Below, piece by piece: positions 11,414 through 21,845 of a stretch of DNA of 64,000 bases. How positions within the stretch are numbered: the stretch's first letter is position 1; each line of letters opens with the position of its first letter. The notes beneath the pieces are model-generated. The model was not told where the DNA came from. It saw only the letters and a list, made by a program, of their open reading frames with translations, and did no database searches. A program made the position numbers and the translations under genes. This DNA is from Alternaria dauci (lineage: Eukaryota; Ascomycota; Dothideomycetes; Pleosporales; Pleosporaceae): contig NC_091280.1 of assembly GCF_042100115.1 (NCBI RefSeq), positions 930,001 to 994,000 on the forward strand. The letters are read 5' to 3'.

Positions 11414-11901
11414 TGTTACAAGGTAACAAGAAGGATCTCTCCTTGATGTAGGTTGTATAGTAAGAGACTATTGGGTGACTACGTTAGAAGGTAATGACTA
11501 GTGCGGGGCGCTGATCACGTGATGGACATCCTGCTAAGAAGAGCTATCCTGCTAAGGATGGGATGGCAGGTTGATATAGGATGTTAACTATTACAACTAT
11601 CCCTTGGAAGGCTACAACTGATGGGATGGTAGTGATGGCAATGGATAAGGCAACGAGGATATAAGGATGGAAAGGTTTTATTATTACTCTCGTTGTAGTC
11701 AACTTAAATAGTTTATCTCTTACACAGATTGTTAACTAGTTATTCTATTGTTTATAGAATTGGTATTGTTTATCCTTTAGTTACAACGATAACTCTTTTC
11801 TACCTGATTATTCTATACGATACCTTACGGACTACCGCTTTAGTCTACCTTGCCTTAGTACGGACTGAGCCTAGAGAAGTATAGCCTAACCCCGTGTAAC
11901 A
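11414..11901 (+). repeat. Right LTR (488 bp)
   Basis: Same length and same ends as the left LTR. Mismatches to it are all C/T or G/A and go in both directions, so both LTRs have been mutated independently. CTACT follows immediately as the target-site duplication. Confidence 0.93.
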
Positions 11902-12994
11902 CTACTTATATTATTTAATAATATAAAAGATCTAAGTATTATATATATTAGTAAGCTACCTCTAAAAGTCTTCTAAGAGTTAGAGGAGTATAAACCTAAG
12001 GTCCTTTAGTACTTTTACTATACTAAACCTAATAAGGACTTTATAAGAGAGACTAGGGTTAACTATATTATAGTAAAGGAGAGAGTAGAGGAGACTATAA
12101 TAATAATCCTAAAGAGGAAAGGGTTTAAGTTAATATTTATTATATATATTAATATATATTACTTTATTAAACTTATTAAGTCTAGCTACTTAACTAAAGT
12201 AGCCTTAGGTATTAGTTAAGAGACTAAGAAGTAGCTATACTAATAAGTCTTAGATATTAATAAAGTAGTTAGGTAGAGAGATCTAAGTATTTTAAAGAGA
12301 GAGTTTAAATCTATACTATAAGGTAAATAAAATAAAGCGTAGATAAATATACTATTAGTATTCCTCTAGCTAAAGTTAATTATCTAGTAGTAATAGTATT
12401 ATAGATAGTATTTAAATAAGGCTATAACTATAACTATAGAGATAGTAATTAATTAACTTTTATAACTAATAAGTAGAGGGATAGCTACTTTTTACTTTTT
12501 TAAAGTTTTATTTTAATAATACCCCCCTACTTATAGAAAATAAAAAAATTATAGGGGTAGTAAAAGGCTCTAAAGTACATTAGCTACGCTTAGTATCCTA
12601 GCTATATAGTTATTTACCTTATAAGTTATAGTTAGTAGTAATATAAGTATTATAAGGAAGGGATATAGTAGGGGTAGAAGATAGTAGGGGATAGTATATA
12701 AGTTAGAAGGTTATATCTTATCTCTAGTAGGCGTATAATACTATTATATATCTTTAGTATCTAGTATTTATAATATACTATATATTTATTAGTAGTACTA
12801 AATATAGGCTTATATAAGCCTATAGTTACCTAGTTAGTATTTTTTCTTAAAAAAAATCTATAAATATACTATAATAATAATAAAAATAGTCTATAAAGGC
12901 TAAGGCTAATATAACTTAGTAATATAAGAATTTATCTCCTGCCTTATATAATTTAATATATTTAATTACTTCTTAAATTAGATCTATAGTTATA
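11902..12994. repeat. AT-rich, RIP-degraded repeat block (right part)
   Basis: Continuation of the old AT-rich repeat that the chromovirus interrupted. Stops occur in every frame, although some stretches around 11990-12300 retain a biased, formerly coding look. I could not identify the ancestral protein. The right arm of the inverted repeat lies at 12452-12542. Normal composition returns abruptly near 12995, exactly at the broken end of a DHA2 transporter gene. Confidence 0.8.
12452..12542 (-). repeat. Inverted repeat, right arm
   Basis: Reverse-complement match of 4190-4282, see that entry. It carries TAAGTAGAGGGATAGCTACT and TTATAGAAAATAA at the outer end. No clear target duplication flanks the pair. 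Confidence 0.65.
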
Positions 12995-12997
12995 GAG

Positions 12998-14014
12998 TTA
13001 CAACGCGTTAAAATTAGGTAGGTTCATAATGCAGCAATTCGGTGGGGTGGCTCGTTGACTGTACTGGCTCGTTGACTGCGCACGGACAGTAATGTACGCG
13101 ATCGGCCCAAGTACCAAGCACGAGACAACTACCAGATTCGAGTATGAGGTAACACCGCCTACTTGAAGACCAACGAGGAGCAGCACAGTAGCGGTGATGA
13201 TTGTGATAGTACCCAGCCAGTCCATGGCCGCGACGCCGGCCATAAAAGGGATTCGAGGGGTATGGAGGTGCAACGTAAGGTAGAGAACCACGATCGCTAG
13301 CGAGATGATTGGTATGTTGATGTAAAAGCACCACGTCCAATGAAGACGTTGTGCAAAGATGCCACCAAGTACGGGCCCGAGAGCGGATGCGAGAGCCCAG
13401 ACGGCGCCGACCGTACCTATGTAGAAGGACCGATCCCGGATGGTGAACAGATCACTGACGCATACATGCACTAGAACCACGACGCCGCCCCCGCCCAGAC
13501 CTTGGACCACTCGACCAGAAATGAGCATGGAAGCATTTATGCTGATGGCGCACAAAATACTCCCGCCAAGGAATATGGCGTTGGCTGTCAGAACGAATGG
13601 TTTCCTGCCGAAGATGTCCGAAAGCTTGCCCCAGAAAGGGACAGATGAAGCATTCGCGAGAAGGTGAGAAGATCCAGTCCAGGCGTATAAGGAGTCCGTC
13701 ATGCGAAAAGACTGAGATATTGTGGGTAGAGCCGTTGGTATAAGTACCGTGTCGAGTGCTACTAGAAATATGGAGAGACAGAGTGCAACATAAGCGGGCA
13801 GTACATGATGCGGAGGTCTGATCTGCTCCTTTGACCGTGCTTTTCCTCGTGTATTATCCTTTGACCACGAACTCGAGAATTTAATAACAACATCATGGCT
13901 GTTGACTGGGTACAACTCTAGCGAAGAGTTGATTTCGTTCGTGTTTGACGTGCACGATGCTTCTAGCTCATGGCTCGTGGCCGTCGTTCCAACTTTGCTC
14001 GATTCGGATGTCAT
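12998..14014 (-). pseudogene. 3'-truncated DHA2-type MFS transporter
   Basis: An N-terminal half of a 14-TM drug:H+ antiporter (DHA2) family protein. The 338-codon frame begins with a hydrophilic leader of about 75 residues, then TM1 (VALCLSIFLVALDTVLIPTA). Motif A is WGKLSDIFGRKPF, RVVQGLGGGG follows, and motif C is GAVWALASALGPVLGGIFAQ. Family members are about 550 residues with 14 TMs. Here homology stops after roughly eight TMs and the last ~30 residues are unrelated before a stop next to the AT-rich block. The gene was probably cut by transposon insertion or rearrangement. It could still be transcribed, but a half transporter is unlikely to work. Confidence 0.75.
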
Positions 14015-16700
14015 GATGATACGTGTATATGCAATGATAATGAAGAAACAGCGGCGGAAGATAAAAGAGGGAAGTCGTGCGTATTAGCTAGCTGTGAGCA
14101 GTTCCGAACAGCCTTGGAGAAACGAGTGGAACTTTGATCGAGGGTTTTGAGAACTTATATGAAGTTTGGATTGCGATAATGCTTATGCGGTCGTCAATAG
14201 AGTTCCGCGGAATTAGTTGCGACATCAGGTCTCCCTAGCCGTGCGGATAAATGGGTCACACTCTTGAGTTTGCATGCGTCTTGAGCTTGGATACACGAGG
14301 ACAGACTGTGGTCGTACTCGCAGGATGTCCTTGGCTGAGCTTCGCTCTTTGTACCTAAACTACTTGAACGAATCTGAGACTCTGAGATTATTAGGTAACG
14401 AAAGCTTGTAACTCGAACATATGCGGGAAACATGAAACATACCAACCAAGTATCCTGTGTTTTCTTAGCTGGGTGGCTCAAAGCAGAGCAGTCCTACCAA
14501 GGTGGTAATAAACGAGTTCGGGTAATGACAGGAACAGCGGTGGCAAACTTATCTTTGTATGCCATGGATGCAGGCCTGACATGGTCTGAATGCGCCATAT
14601 GCGTTTCGTGCACTCAGAACTTACCTGAGCACTGGTTATGTTTTCTAATCCTTGGCGTTTGAAAGCCGCATCTGCATCCCATGTGGTGATTCGATACCGG
14701 GGTGCTCTATCGTTCGATTCGACCCTTGCAACATCACAGGCTGGTTGTGTGATGATACTGGTAGCTTGATGCTTTGCATCTCGCCCGCAAAACTGCAGGT
14801 TAGTAACGTGAGCAGCCAAGTGGGGAGTTTTACCGGCACGAGCTTTCAGGCGCCAGAACTTGCGCCAGAAGCGAATACACGGCATCCAAGCTACCAGCAT
14901 ATAGTCGAAGTCGGTGCGCCACCGGCTCTGCCGGTATCTCGGGGTCTTTTCGCGTGAAGCTATCCTTCCTGTAAACTCCCGCCAGCTTGTATATAGTAAT
15001 ACGAGACACGTATGTCTCCATGTTCAAGTGTTTGCGGTACCCGGATGAGCCTTATGCGTAGAAGCTGCTGTAGAACATGCTGGATCTTATCCATACACCC
15101 ATAATGATCCGGTAAGCTGGTACGACTTTGCTAGGTCAGGGGTGGCAAGGCATCGAATGGGCCTGCTCGGTGAGCGTGCCAATTCCGCCTTTGGTGTTCT
15201 ATCATATCTCGAACTAGATGTGGGATTGCAACTATCTGTGGGCGCAGCTCGATTCAACAGGATCGATTGTAATCCATAGTCGGACATTTCAGCACGGCTG
15301 GCCAGGCGGGAGAAGGTCAGGAAGATGTAGCTTGATCGCAATGATGACGGAATGGGACTAGCTCAGTTGGCAGGCATACCATGACAGCGAAGGAAATGCA
15401 AAAGCGGGCATCCTTGGAACCTGTAATGATGATTAGGGTAGGTGAGAATCGGAGAAATGCGTCTAGTAAAGTACTTGAGTGGCGTATAGATGAAGCTGTC
15501 CCTGATCTGCCAACCAGATATCTTATACGAAGACAAGTGTGTTGTTCCTAGTCTGGCTGCTGGGTTGGTGGAGACATTGTTGGTGCAATGCGCAGGGTGG
15601 TAACCTTTCGGAAAGAACACGGGGTTCAAGCGCTTGTGTAGCGATGCGGAAACTGAGGAGATCGCACAGGTAGCACAATCGTCTTGTATGGGGGATGCCG
15701 AGAGCAATCCTTCAGGAGACCCACCGGGCAGGCCCTAGCCTTGCTCTGCAATGCACATGGTCGAGCCGTTCCGTATCGAATCCCTCTAACACCGCTTCAC
15801 AAGAACGCTCGGTGTGCGGAGCTCCTGGCTTGACAAGGACGAGGGTTGGGAAGGCGGGGTTGAGCATGGGAGAACGTCGCGACGCTGTAGCAATCAGAGG
15901 ATAAGAGATGCCGACCCCGGACACCAGCGGCCCGAAGCCACAACAGCCAACGTGGCGCCGCCAGCCCCCAACAGAAACCATCGCGAAATGTTGAGTACCC
16001 ACGATGCATTCACGACCTCTCTAGCGACGCTGGAGTACTGTGCCCGAAGCAGCCTACCATTTAAACGCAGCGATGCTAACAAGGTGTGGTCTCACCATGT
16101 CGACGGCGCGACGACTGCTCTCGGCTGGCATTCGAAACCACGCTTTTAGTGGTACCAGGCCTACCGGTAGCTTTCCACAGGAGCCCTTGTAGCTACAGAC
16201 CTGAGCATGCTTGCCATGTCTCTCGCTTCGTGCGAGTCTTGCGACCGGTCGTACAATCTGCGGTGGAATCCACATTATATCACTCGACGACCGGTTGGAT
16301 CAAGCTCGCGAAGGTGTATGCTTACCTGGCTCGACGATTGCTGCGCCTTGGTAGATGCAGCGGCCGACACCACGCATATCCACCATACCGCAAATGTGGA
16401 CCGCAATCACGAGCTGCTTACCAACACCATGCAAGAACCCATGTCGCGTAAAGTGCTTGGTGAGTAATAATGGGAACTACTGCCGCATCCCTCCAGCATG
16501 CGGCGGCCGATGCATCAGAGACCATGAGGGAATCTAAAAGGTATTCGTTCGACAATACGATTATGAAGCATGGCAACACCTCGTCATAGTATATGGATGA
16601 TGCCCTATAAGAACGGATAAACAGAGCTGGGTAACAGATCATCGAGCAGAACTTGATCTCACACCACAGGAAGAGCCATTCGCACCAAGCAGATCTCCCC
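14015..16700. other. 2.7 kb gene-poor interval
   Basis: Normal composition but no frame I can recognise. Open frames on both strands overlap, lack motifs and do not join through plausible introns. The start of the interval is the promoter of the truncated DHA2 gene. A tRNA-like 5' half near 15357 has no matching 3' half. The interval may contain decayed gene remnants. Confidence 0.45.
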
Positions 16701-17657
16701 ATGTCGAGCCACATCGAGAACGTTCTCATCCTCGGAGCATCCGGCTCTGTCGGTGCACCCATCCTCAACGCACTCCTCGCCGAACCCTCGTTCAACGTCA
16801 CCATCGTCAGCCGCACATCTTCGTCAGCCTCGTTGCCCCCCAACGTCCCAGTCATCAAGATCTCGGACGCCTTCACAACCGAAGAGCTTACCGAAGCCTT
16901 CAAGGGCCAGGACGCAGTCGTAGTTGCACTTTCTACTGGCTCCGTCATCTCAGGCGAGAAAGACGGTCTAGTGTTTCGACTCATTGACGCTGCGCTCGCG
17001 GCAGGCGTGAGACGCTTCATCCCCAGCGAGTTTGGCGCAAACAACCTCGACCCCCGAGCTCGCGCACTCGTCCCTACCTACGACCGTAAGGGCGAGATGT
17101 TGGAGTATCTTTTAAAAGCATGCGAAGACAGCCAAGGCAAGCTGACGTGGAGCAGCATCTCTTGCGGGAGCTGGCTGGACTGGGCACTCGATCCTTCAAA
17201 GTCTGGCAACTTCCTCGGCATCGACGTCAAAGGCAGGAAGGCGAGGGTGTACGATTCTGGAACCAAGCGCTTCGCTGTCACAACAAGCAAGAATACAGGG
17301 CTAGCAGTCGCCAAGGTTCTGCTTAATCCAGTCATGACGGCAAATAAGCAGATATTCCTGTGTGACTTTTCGGCTAGCACGCGGCAGATTGTGAGTGCAC
17401 TAGAAGCGGAGACAAAGGCCAAATTTCTGGTTGAAGAGATTGAGAGTGGTCCGGAGATCAAGAAGTTTCGACATCAGTTCGATGCTGGAGATCTAAATGC
17501 CACGTTTCCTTTATTGGCGATCAGTTTTGGTGCGGATGTGGATGTCGGATACGACTTCGAGGCTGAACAGGAGGTATGGAACAACAAGCTGGGCCTACCC
17601 AAGGTGACCCTTGAGGAGGTAGTTCACGATGCTGCACAACTTGCTGCACGCTCTTAG
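16701..17657 (+). CDS. NmrA-like / isoflavone-reductase-like NAD(P)-binding protein
   Basis: Atypical short-chain dehydrogenase-fold protein of 318 residues, single exon, presumably cytosolic. The N-terminus has the dinucleotide-binding pattern VLILGASGSVGAPIL (GxxGxxG type), and FKGQDAVVVALSTGS follows the second fold half. FIPSEFGANN is the sequence typical of isoflavone-reductase/NmrA-like proteins (CipA-type in fungi). Members either reduce small phenolic or secondary-metabolite substrates or sense NADP redox state; the sequence does not say which. I chose 16701 because the protein then begins MSSHIENVLILGASG; an in-frame ATG at 16653 adds a His-rich tail unlikely to be native. The gene is isolated between a gene-poor interval and the convergent AA9 gene, 174 bp away. 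Confidence 0.85.
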   Translation: MSSHIENVLILGASGSVGAPILNALLAEPSFNVTIVSRTSSSASLPPNVPVIKISDAFTTEELTEAFKGQDAVVVALSTGSVISGEKDGLVFRLIDAALAAGVRRFIPSEFGANNLDPRARALVPTYDRKGEMLEYLLKACEDSQGKLTWSSISCGSWLDWALDPSKSGNFLGIDVKGRKARVYDSGTKRFAVTTSKNTGLAVAKVLLNPVMTANKQIFLCDFSASTRQIVSALEAETKAKFLVEEIESGPEIKKFRHQFDAGDLNATFPLLAISFGADVDVGYDFEAEQEVWNNKLGLPKVTLEEVVHDAAQLAARS

Positions 17658-17831
17658 GATATTGGACGTATAGTGGCCTTGGGAGCTGTGTCATACTTAC
17701 CATCTTCGAGCATCTGCTCTCTGTAGGCCTATGATGAGTTGGAACATCCATACAAACGTAATTGAAGGACAGGTGAATTGGTTTCGGTTCGGTATTGGAA
17801 GATTACCCTATGCATCCTCTCCAGCTGCTCC

Positions 17832-18725
17832 TTAGATCGTCTGGACAGGTCCGCCAGGCGGTGTATAACCCCTCTGCCCGGCCTGCACCTGCCAAAGCTG
17901 CACAAGCACTCCCTCCTTGTCATCTGGATTATACGCACCCGGTAGCCCGACTCCAGACGGCAACGCCTTTGATCCACTTCCACCGACGCTAATCTGGACA
18001 CACGCAGGATAGAACTGCGCCCCCATTCTCGTTCCTGCAACATGCAATCCCAAGATCTCATGTCTGAGCAGATCTGAATGTGGGAGTACAAAGTCAACGT
18101 ATGTTTCACATGCATTTCGCAAAGGGACACTTACACTCGCCTGCTTTCAATCCAGCAGGTATCGTTACAGTCCAGCTTGCGCCCTGTTTGGCTAGGAAGT
18201 CTGAACCCCACGGAGGAGACTTGGTGGTATCGTAGCCCATTTGATCGAATTTTACCCAGGGTGTTCCGGTATCTCCTTTGAACGTTGAGCAGTTGGTGCC
18301 GCAGGAAGCGAGGTAATTCATCACAGGGCCCGAGTGTGAGGAGCCCCACTGGTCCCATTGCAGTTTGCTTGACGGATGTCAGTATCGAAGACATGTTGTT
18401 AACGGTTCGTGTCATGGAGGCTATGTCGAAGAGGCGAAGGAAAACGGAGAGCATACACTTTGTCCCCTGGCACAACAGGTATGACACCCTTGGCTGGCAG
18501 GTTACCCCCAACGTTGCAGGTTATGTCTTTCGAAGTAAAGTCAGGAACGGGTCCATTATCCTTGATGCGACGAGCGTAGCGGATAGGCTCAGGGGTCAGA
18601 TAGTCATCTTGACCTACTTGCCAGGCCAGATAATTGGCGCCGCCGTTTACGGAGATGGATTTGAGGTAGCCGTGAGCGGACGCGGTGGCAACAAGCCCGA
18701 GGATGGTGAGCGCGTTGACGAACAT
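17832..18725 (-). CDS. Secreted lytic polysaccharide monooxygenase, AA9 family (former GH61)
   Basis: Copper enzyme that oxidatively cleaves cellulose or related glucans outside the cell. Three exons (18725-18457, 18367-18135, 18073-17832) join to 247 residues. The signal peptide MFVNALTILGLVATASA is followed directly by His, which becomes the N-terminal copper ligand (HGYLKS). The second brace His is in QWGSSHSGP. LLRHEILGLH and AQFYPACVQISV carry the usual second-sphere His and axial-Tyr region. Paired Cys (ITC with ACV, and SCGTNC) fit family disulfides. No cellulose-binding module is attached. Introns are 89 and 61 bp with GT..AG ends. It is convergent with the NmrA-like gene. The exact regioselectivity cannot be told. 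Confidence 0.92.
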
Positions 18726-19273
18726 GATGAAGCCAATGGATTCTTAGCTGTCTATTTGCTCTGCTTCTGACGCTTCTGCTGCAGACAGTGGCTTATATAG
18801 CTTCGACATTGCTTCCTATTTCCACAAAATCCAAATGTGTGCATTGTGCTACATTGCTCGACCCGGTTTCCGTAGATTGCACCGATGCTTGTTCCGAGAT
18901 CGTATGCCGTCTCTTGGTGGATTATTCCACAGTCATTCCAAAAGGCGTGGGCGTGACTTGAGATAGATTGGGCGGATATTGCTTCGAGGCGGAGTATGGC
19001 TTCCGCATCCAAATCGGGTGGCGGAATAGAACGTCAAACGTCCTTCACTTGCATCGCTGAAGCGAAAGGAAAAGCACCACCGCGATCAAGTATATGAAGC
19101 AATTTTAACAGCAGAAGAAGTATGATCTGAAGTAGTGTTGGTCGCAACCACAGCTATCGCAAACCTGACATGTATACCAGGTGCAGGGACAGTGTATGTC
19201 TCCGGATAGATTCGTACATCATCCTCGCGCTTCACTTCTCACCACAAAGGTCTTGGGTCCTCGGGCCTAGTGC
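18726..19273. other. Intergenic, AA9 promoter
   Basis: About 550 bp between the AA9 start and the 3' end of the small secreted protein gene. No coding frame or repeat stands out. Confidence 0.5.
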
Positions 19274-19956
19274 CTAGCACTTGAACCAACAACGAGTTAT
19301 TCGGTCAGTAGAGTATTGATCCCATTCAGTGTCGGTCCACGCTGTACGATTGCATGTTGCAACATCCCAGTGATTGTCTGTATCATCGAACTCCTCGTCG
19401 CCGACCATGCCGCCAGAGTAATTAAAGACTGTCCACTCCTGATGTGATCCAGGATTCGGGTTGATCCACTTGATGCTGAGGCAGTCGGTAGGTGAGAAGA
19501 GCCCGTGTATCCTGAGGGCTTCGCTAGATGGGTCGCCGTCGATTGAGTGTGCGGTGACAATGCCACGGACCGGCTCGCCGTCGCCCCACCTGCCTTGTGT
19601 TAGCATCACAGTCTTACTTCCCAATATGAAATATGTAACATGGCAAGAGAGTTTGTCATCGCATGGTCTTGCTCAAGTTGGGTTACGTACGTGAGACCTT
19701 TGAATTCCTTGATAGCACCATCCCATAGACTAACCCAGGCAGTGGATTCACGGTCATTCACAGAATGGGGCTTCTTTTCGACGATGCCGAGGAGGATAAA
19801 GCACGTGCCATGAGTAGGTGAGTAAGGTCGGACAGCGGGAGAGGTCGGCTTGGCGATAGCGGGAGAGCTATTTGGTAGCACAGCAGCGGCAGATATGCTG
19901 CAGAGACTCAGTAGGAGCACCGTAGCGGTGTAGATGAGCTTCATGGCCAAGGCCAA
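19274..19956 (-). CDS. Small secreted protein, unknown function
   Basis: Two exons (19956-19691 and 19589-19274, 101 bp intron with GTACGT donor and GCAG acceptor) give 193 residues. A clear signal peptide (KLIYTATVLLLSLCSISAAA) precedes a Pro/Ser-rich linker and a compact domain. The mature part has five cysteines (GTC, TDC, ATC, RCW, FKC) and the N-glycosylation-like NYS and NRT sites. The start could instead be Met5 at 19944, which gives a more ordinary signal peptide. I do not recognise the domain. Size, secretion and proximity to an AA9 enzyme fit an apoplastic protein or candidate effector, but this is inference. No toxin motif is seen. Confidence 0.72.
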
Positions 19957-20497
19957 GCTGTGTTTCTTGCTGCACGTGCGTGGTTGATTGTAGTCGCCGT
20001 GAGTTGAGCGATGGCTTGAGGATGGATGGTTCTGCAGAAAGGCACAGTGAGGGGAGGAGCTCGTCTAGCAGGAGGATGCACTAGAGAAGAGAGATTGATT
20101 CGAGGTGAGACCCGCTAAGATGCGGAGAGCACGACCGACTGTGTGTGATGCGCCAAGAAAAGATTCAAACGGAAAGAGCAGCCCAAGGCGGGTCAACAAT
20201 CGGCGGCTACTTCAACAGCGCCCAGACTTCAATTTCAATGCGCCAGAAAACAGCGAGTGGAAAATTCGCTTCCATTAGGAGATCCGTACTTTGTCGTAAT
20301 CTGTTCGCTCCAAACGCCAATATCATGCACAATACAAACGGCTGGCCCAGGCAGAGCTTCTCGTCTTTCGGTAGAGGAAATTCCCATGGAAAGCTTCAGG
20401 CAGCGAGTAATGGTCGTCGTACATTTCGCGCTTCCTCGTTGAGCTCCTCTTCCGTTGGGGGTGTCAAGCGTATGCTTCGGAGCCAGCCGTACCACCG
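19957..20497. other. Intergenic
   Basis: About 540 bp upstream of the secreted-protein gene and downstream of the coiled-coil gene. No supported feature. Confidence 0.5.
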
Positions 20498-21845
20498 TCA
20501 GACTTGCTTGAAGATGACCGGGCTCTTTGGCGGGGTGTCCACACTGACTGAATCTATCCTCTTCCTTTGTGTGCCGCTTGACGAACCCACATTGTCGTAC
20601 TCGTACCAAACACCCTTTACTCGTCTGTTCAGCTTGCGCGGTGGCGGCGCAAGAGCGTTGAGTGAATTGGTCGAGAGCGATTGGTTGCTCGCTGTGTCTG
20701 ATATGACATTGGAAGTGAACTGGGTGACTGAGTCGCCGAGGGTTTCTATGCTACGCATCATAATCTGGCATGTTTGTGAAAGTTCGACTTGGTTCTTGGA
20801 CAGGGTCTGGAGTTGGGATACGGTGGTCTTGAGGATGTCTTTGGTCTGCTCTTGAGACTTGCGTGTTTGCTCTTGGGATTTTCGAGTCTGTTCCTGCGCT
20901 AGTCTGCTCTGTTCGTGCGACTGGAATGATGTGTTGGATAGAGCGATGTAGTGTGATGCGTTCTGGTCGACGAGCGCTTGTAGCTTAATCTGGGACTCGG
21001 AGATGGCCTTGATCTGAATGCTGTTTGATTCGTTAATCTCTTGCATCGCCTGTAAGCCTGTCGATTGCGCAACCGATAGTGCGTGAACCTGCTCTGCGTT
21101 GCTTTCCACAACGTGTGCCAGCCGGGCCAAGCTCTCTGCCAAGCTGTCGATAGCTGATGTGTTCATCTTCTCTCCAGCTGGTTGTGGGGGCGCAATGGCG
21201 GGTGCGCCGTTCGCATACTGCAAGGGCAGAACTATTGGTGGGCAGGTCGGACTATCCTGGCTTGTGTAGAACCACTTATTGCGGATGTCGAAGAATTTTG
21301 GGTCATCCATAATGAGTTCCATGTCCTCGCTCTTGACGACGAAATATTGCAGGCTTGGCCGCGACGACGACGTGTATTCCTGCTGAACAAGGTTCCACCA
21401 TTGCGAGCAGACGGCGGCCGAGGCGAATGTCAGGATGTACGGAGGGGACGCAGGATAATCGCTCTGTAGCTCAAGTCAGTCTGCCGTTCTTGCCCGGATG
21501 TTGGCATACAATGCAGGTGGCGTCGCTCACCCTCTGTGCATACGCGTAGAACAGATTCCCGCCTTCTTCCATCTCAATCTTCTTGTCCTGAATGGGTCGG
21601 CTCTGGCTTCGCTTGCGCGGCGAAAATGATCCAGTGGCTGGCGGGGTGTCGGTGTTCATCATCAGACCAGCAGCCAGCGAAATGCTGGGCTTCTTGCGCA
21701 TATGCTGGGACTTTCGTTCTGGTGAAGTCTGTCTTCGGCTGTGTATGCGCTTCTCCATGTTCGAACTGGACGACTCGAAGACGGTGTGCGACATGGAAGA
21801 CTCCATGAGGGCGGCGAAGTCAGGCATGCTCTGTGGCCGCGACAT
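20498..21845 (-). CDS. Conserved-looking coiled-coil protein, unknown function
   Basis: Two exons (21845-21531 and 21463-20498; 67 bp intron starting GTGAGC) give 426 residues. The first 100 residues are Ser/Arg-rich and disordered. Residues about 85-175 form a globular part split by the intron, with GGNLFYAYAQR, then SPPYILTFASAAV and WNLVQQEY, which might be a PH-like fold, unproven. From about 200 to 340 the protein is a long helix rich in Gln, Ser and Asn with a near-perfect seven-residue repeat QEQTRKS (three times), strongly suggesting a coiled coil. The C-terminus is basic and Ser-rich (RRVKGVWYEYDN). No enzyme motif and no TM segment are seen. The ATG at 21845 was chosen because upstream in-frame codons look like leader. 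Confidence 0.7.

Larger units (their letters stand above)
4684..11901 (+). mobile_element. Ty3/gypsy chromovirus LTR retrotransposon, RIP-inactivated
   Basis: Complete but dead element. Two 488 bp LTRs (4684-5171 and 11414-11901) start TGTTAC and end GTAACA. The 5-bp direct repeat CTACT flanks it (4679-4683 and 11902-11906). A polypurine tract (AAAAGGGGGGGA) lies just before the right LTR. Internal order on the plus strand is gag with CCHC knuckles, protease, reverse transcriptase, RNase H, integrase and chromodomain, which is the Ty3/gypsy chromovirus order. Many stops interrupt the frames at positions where relatives have Gln or Trp, as RIP would produce. An antisense ORF relic lies at 10782-11273. 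Confidence 0.93.

Noticed and set aside
14478..14900. 140-codon minus-strand frame and overlapping frames on both strands
   Set aside because: Several overlapping frames of equal length with no recognisable domain; chance openness in GC-balanced DNA is likelier.
15355..15425. tRNA-like 5' half GGGACTAGCTCAGTTGGCAG
   Set aside because: No anticodon stem, T-loop or matching acceptor end follows.
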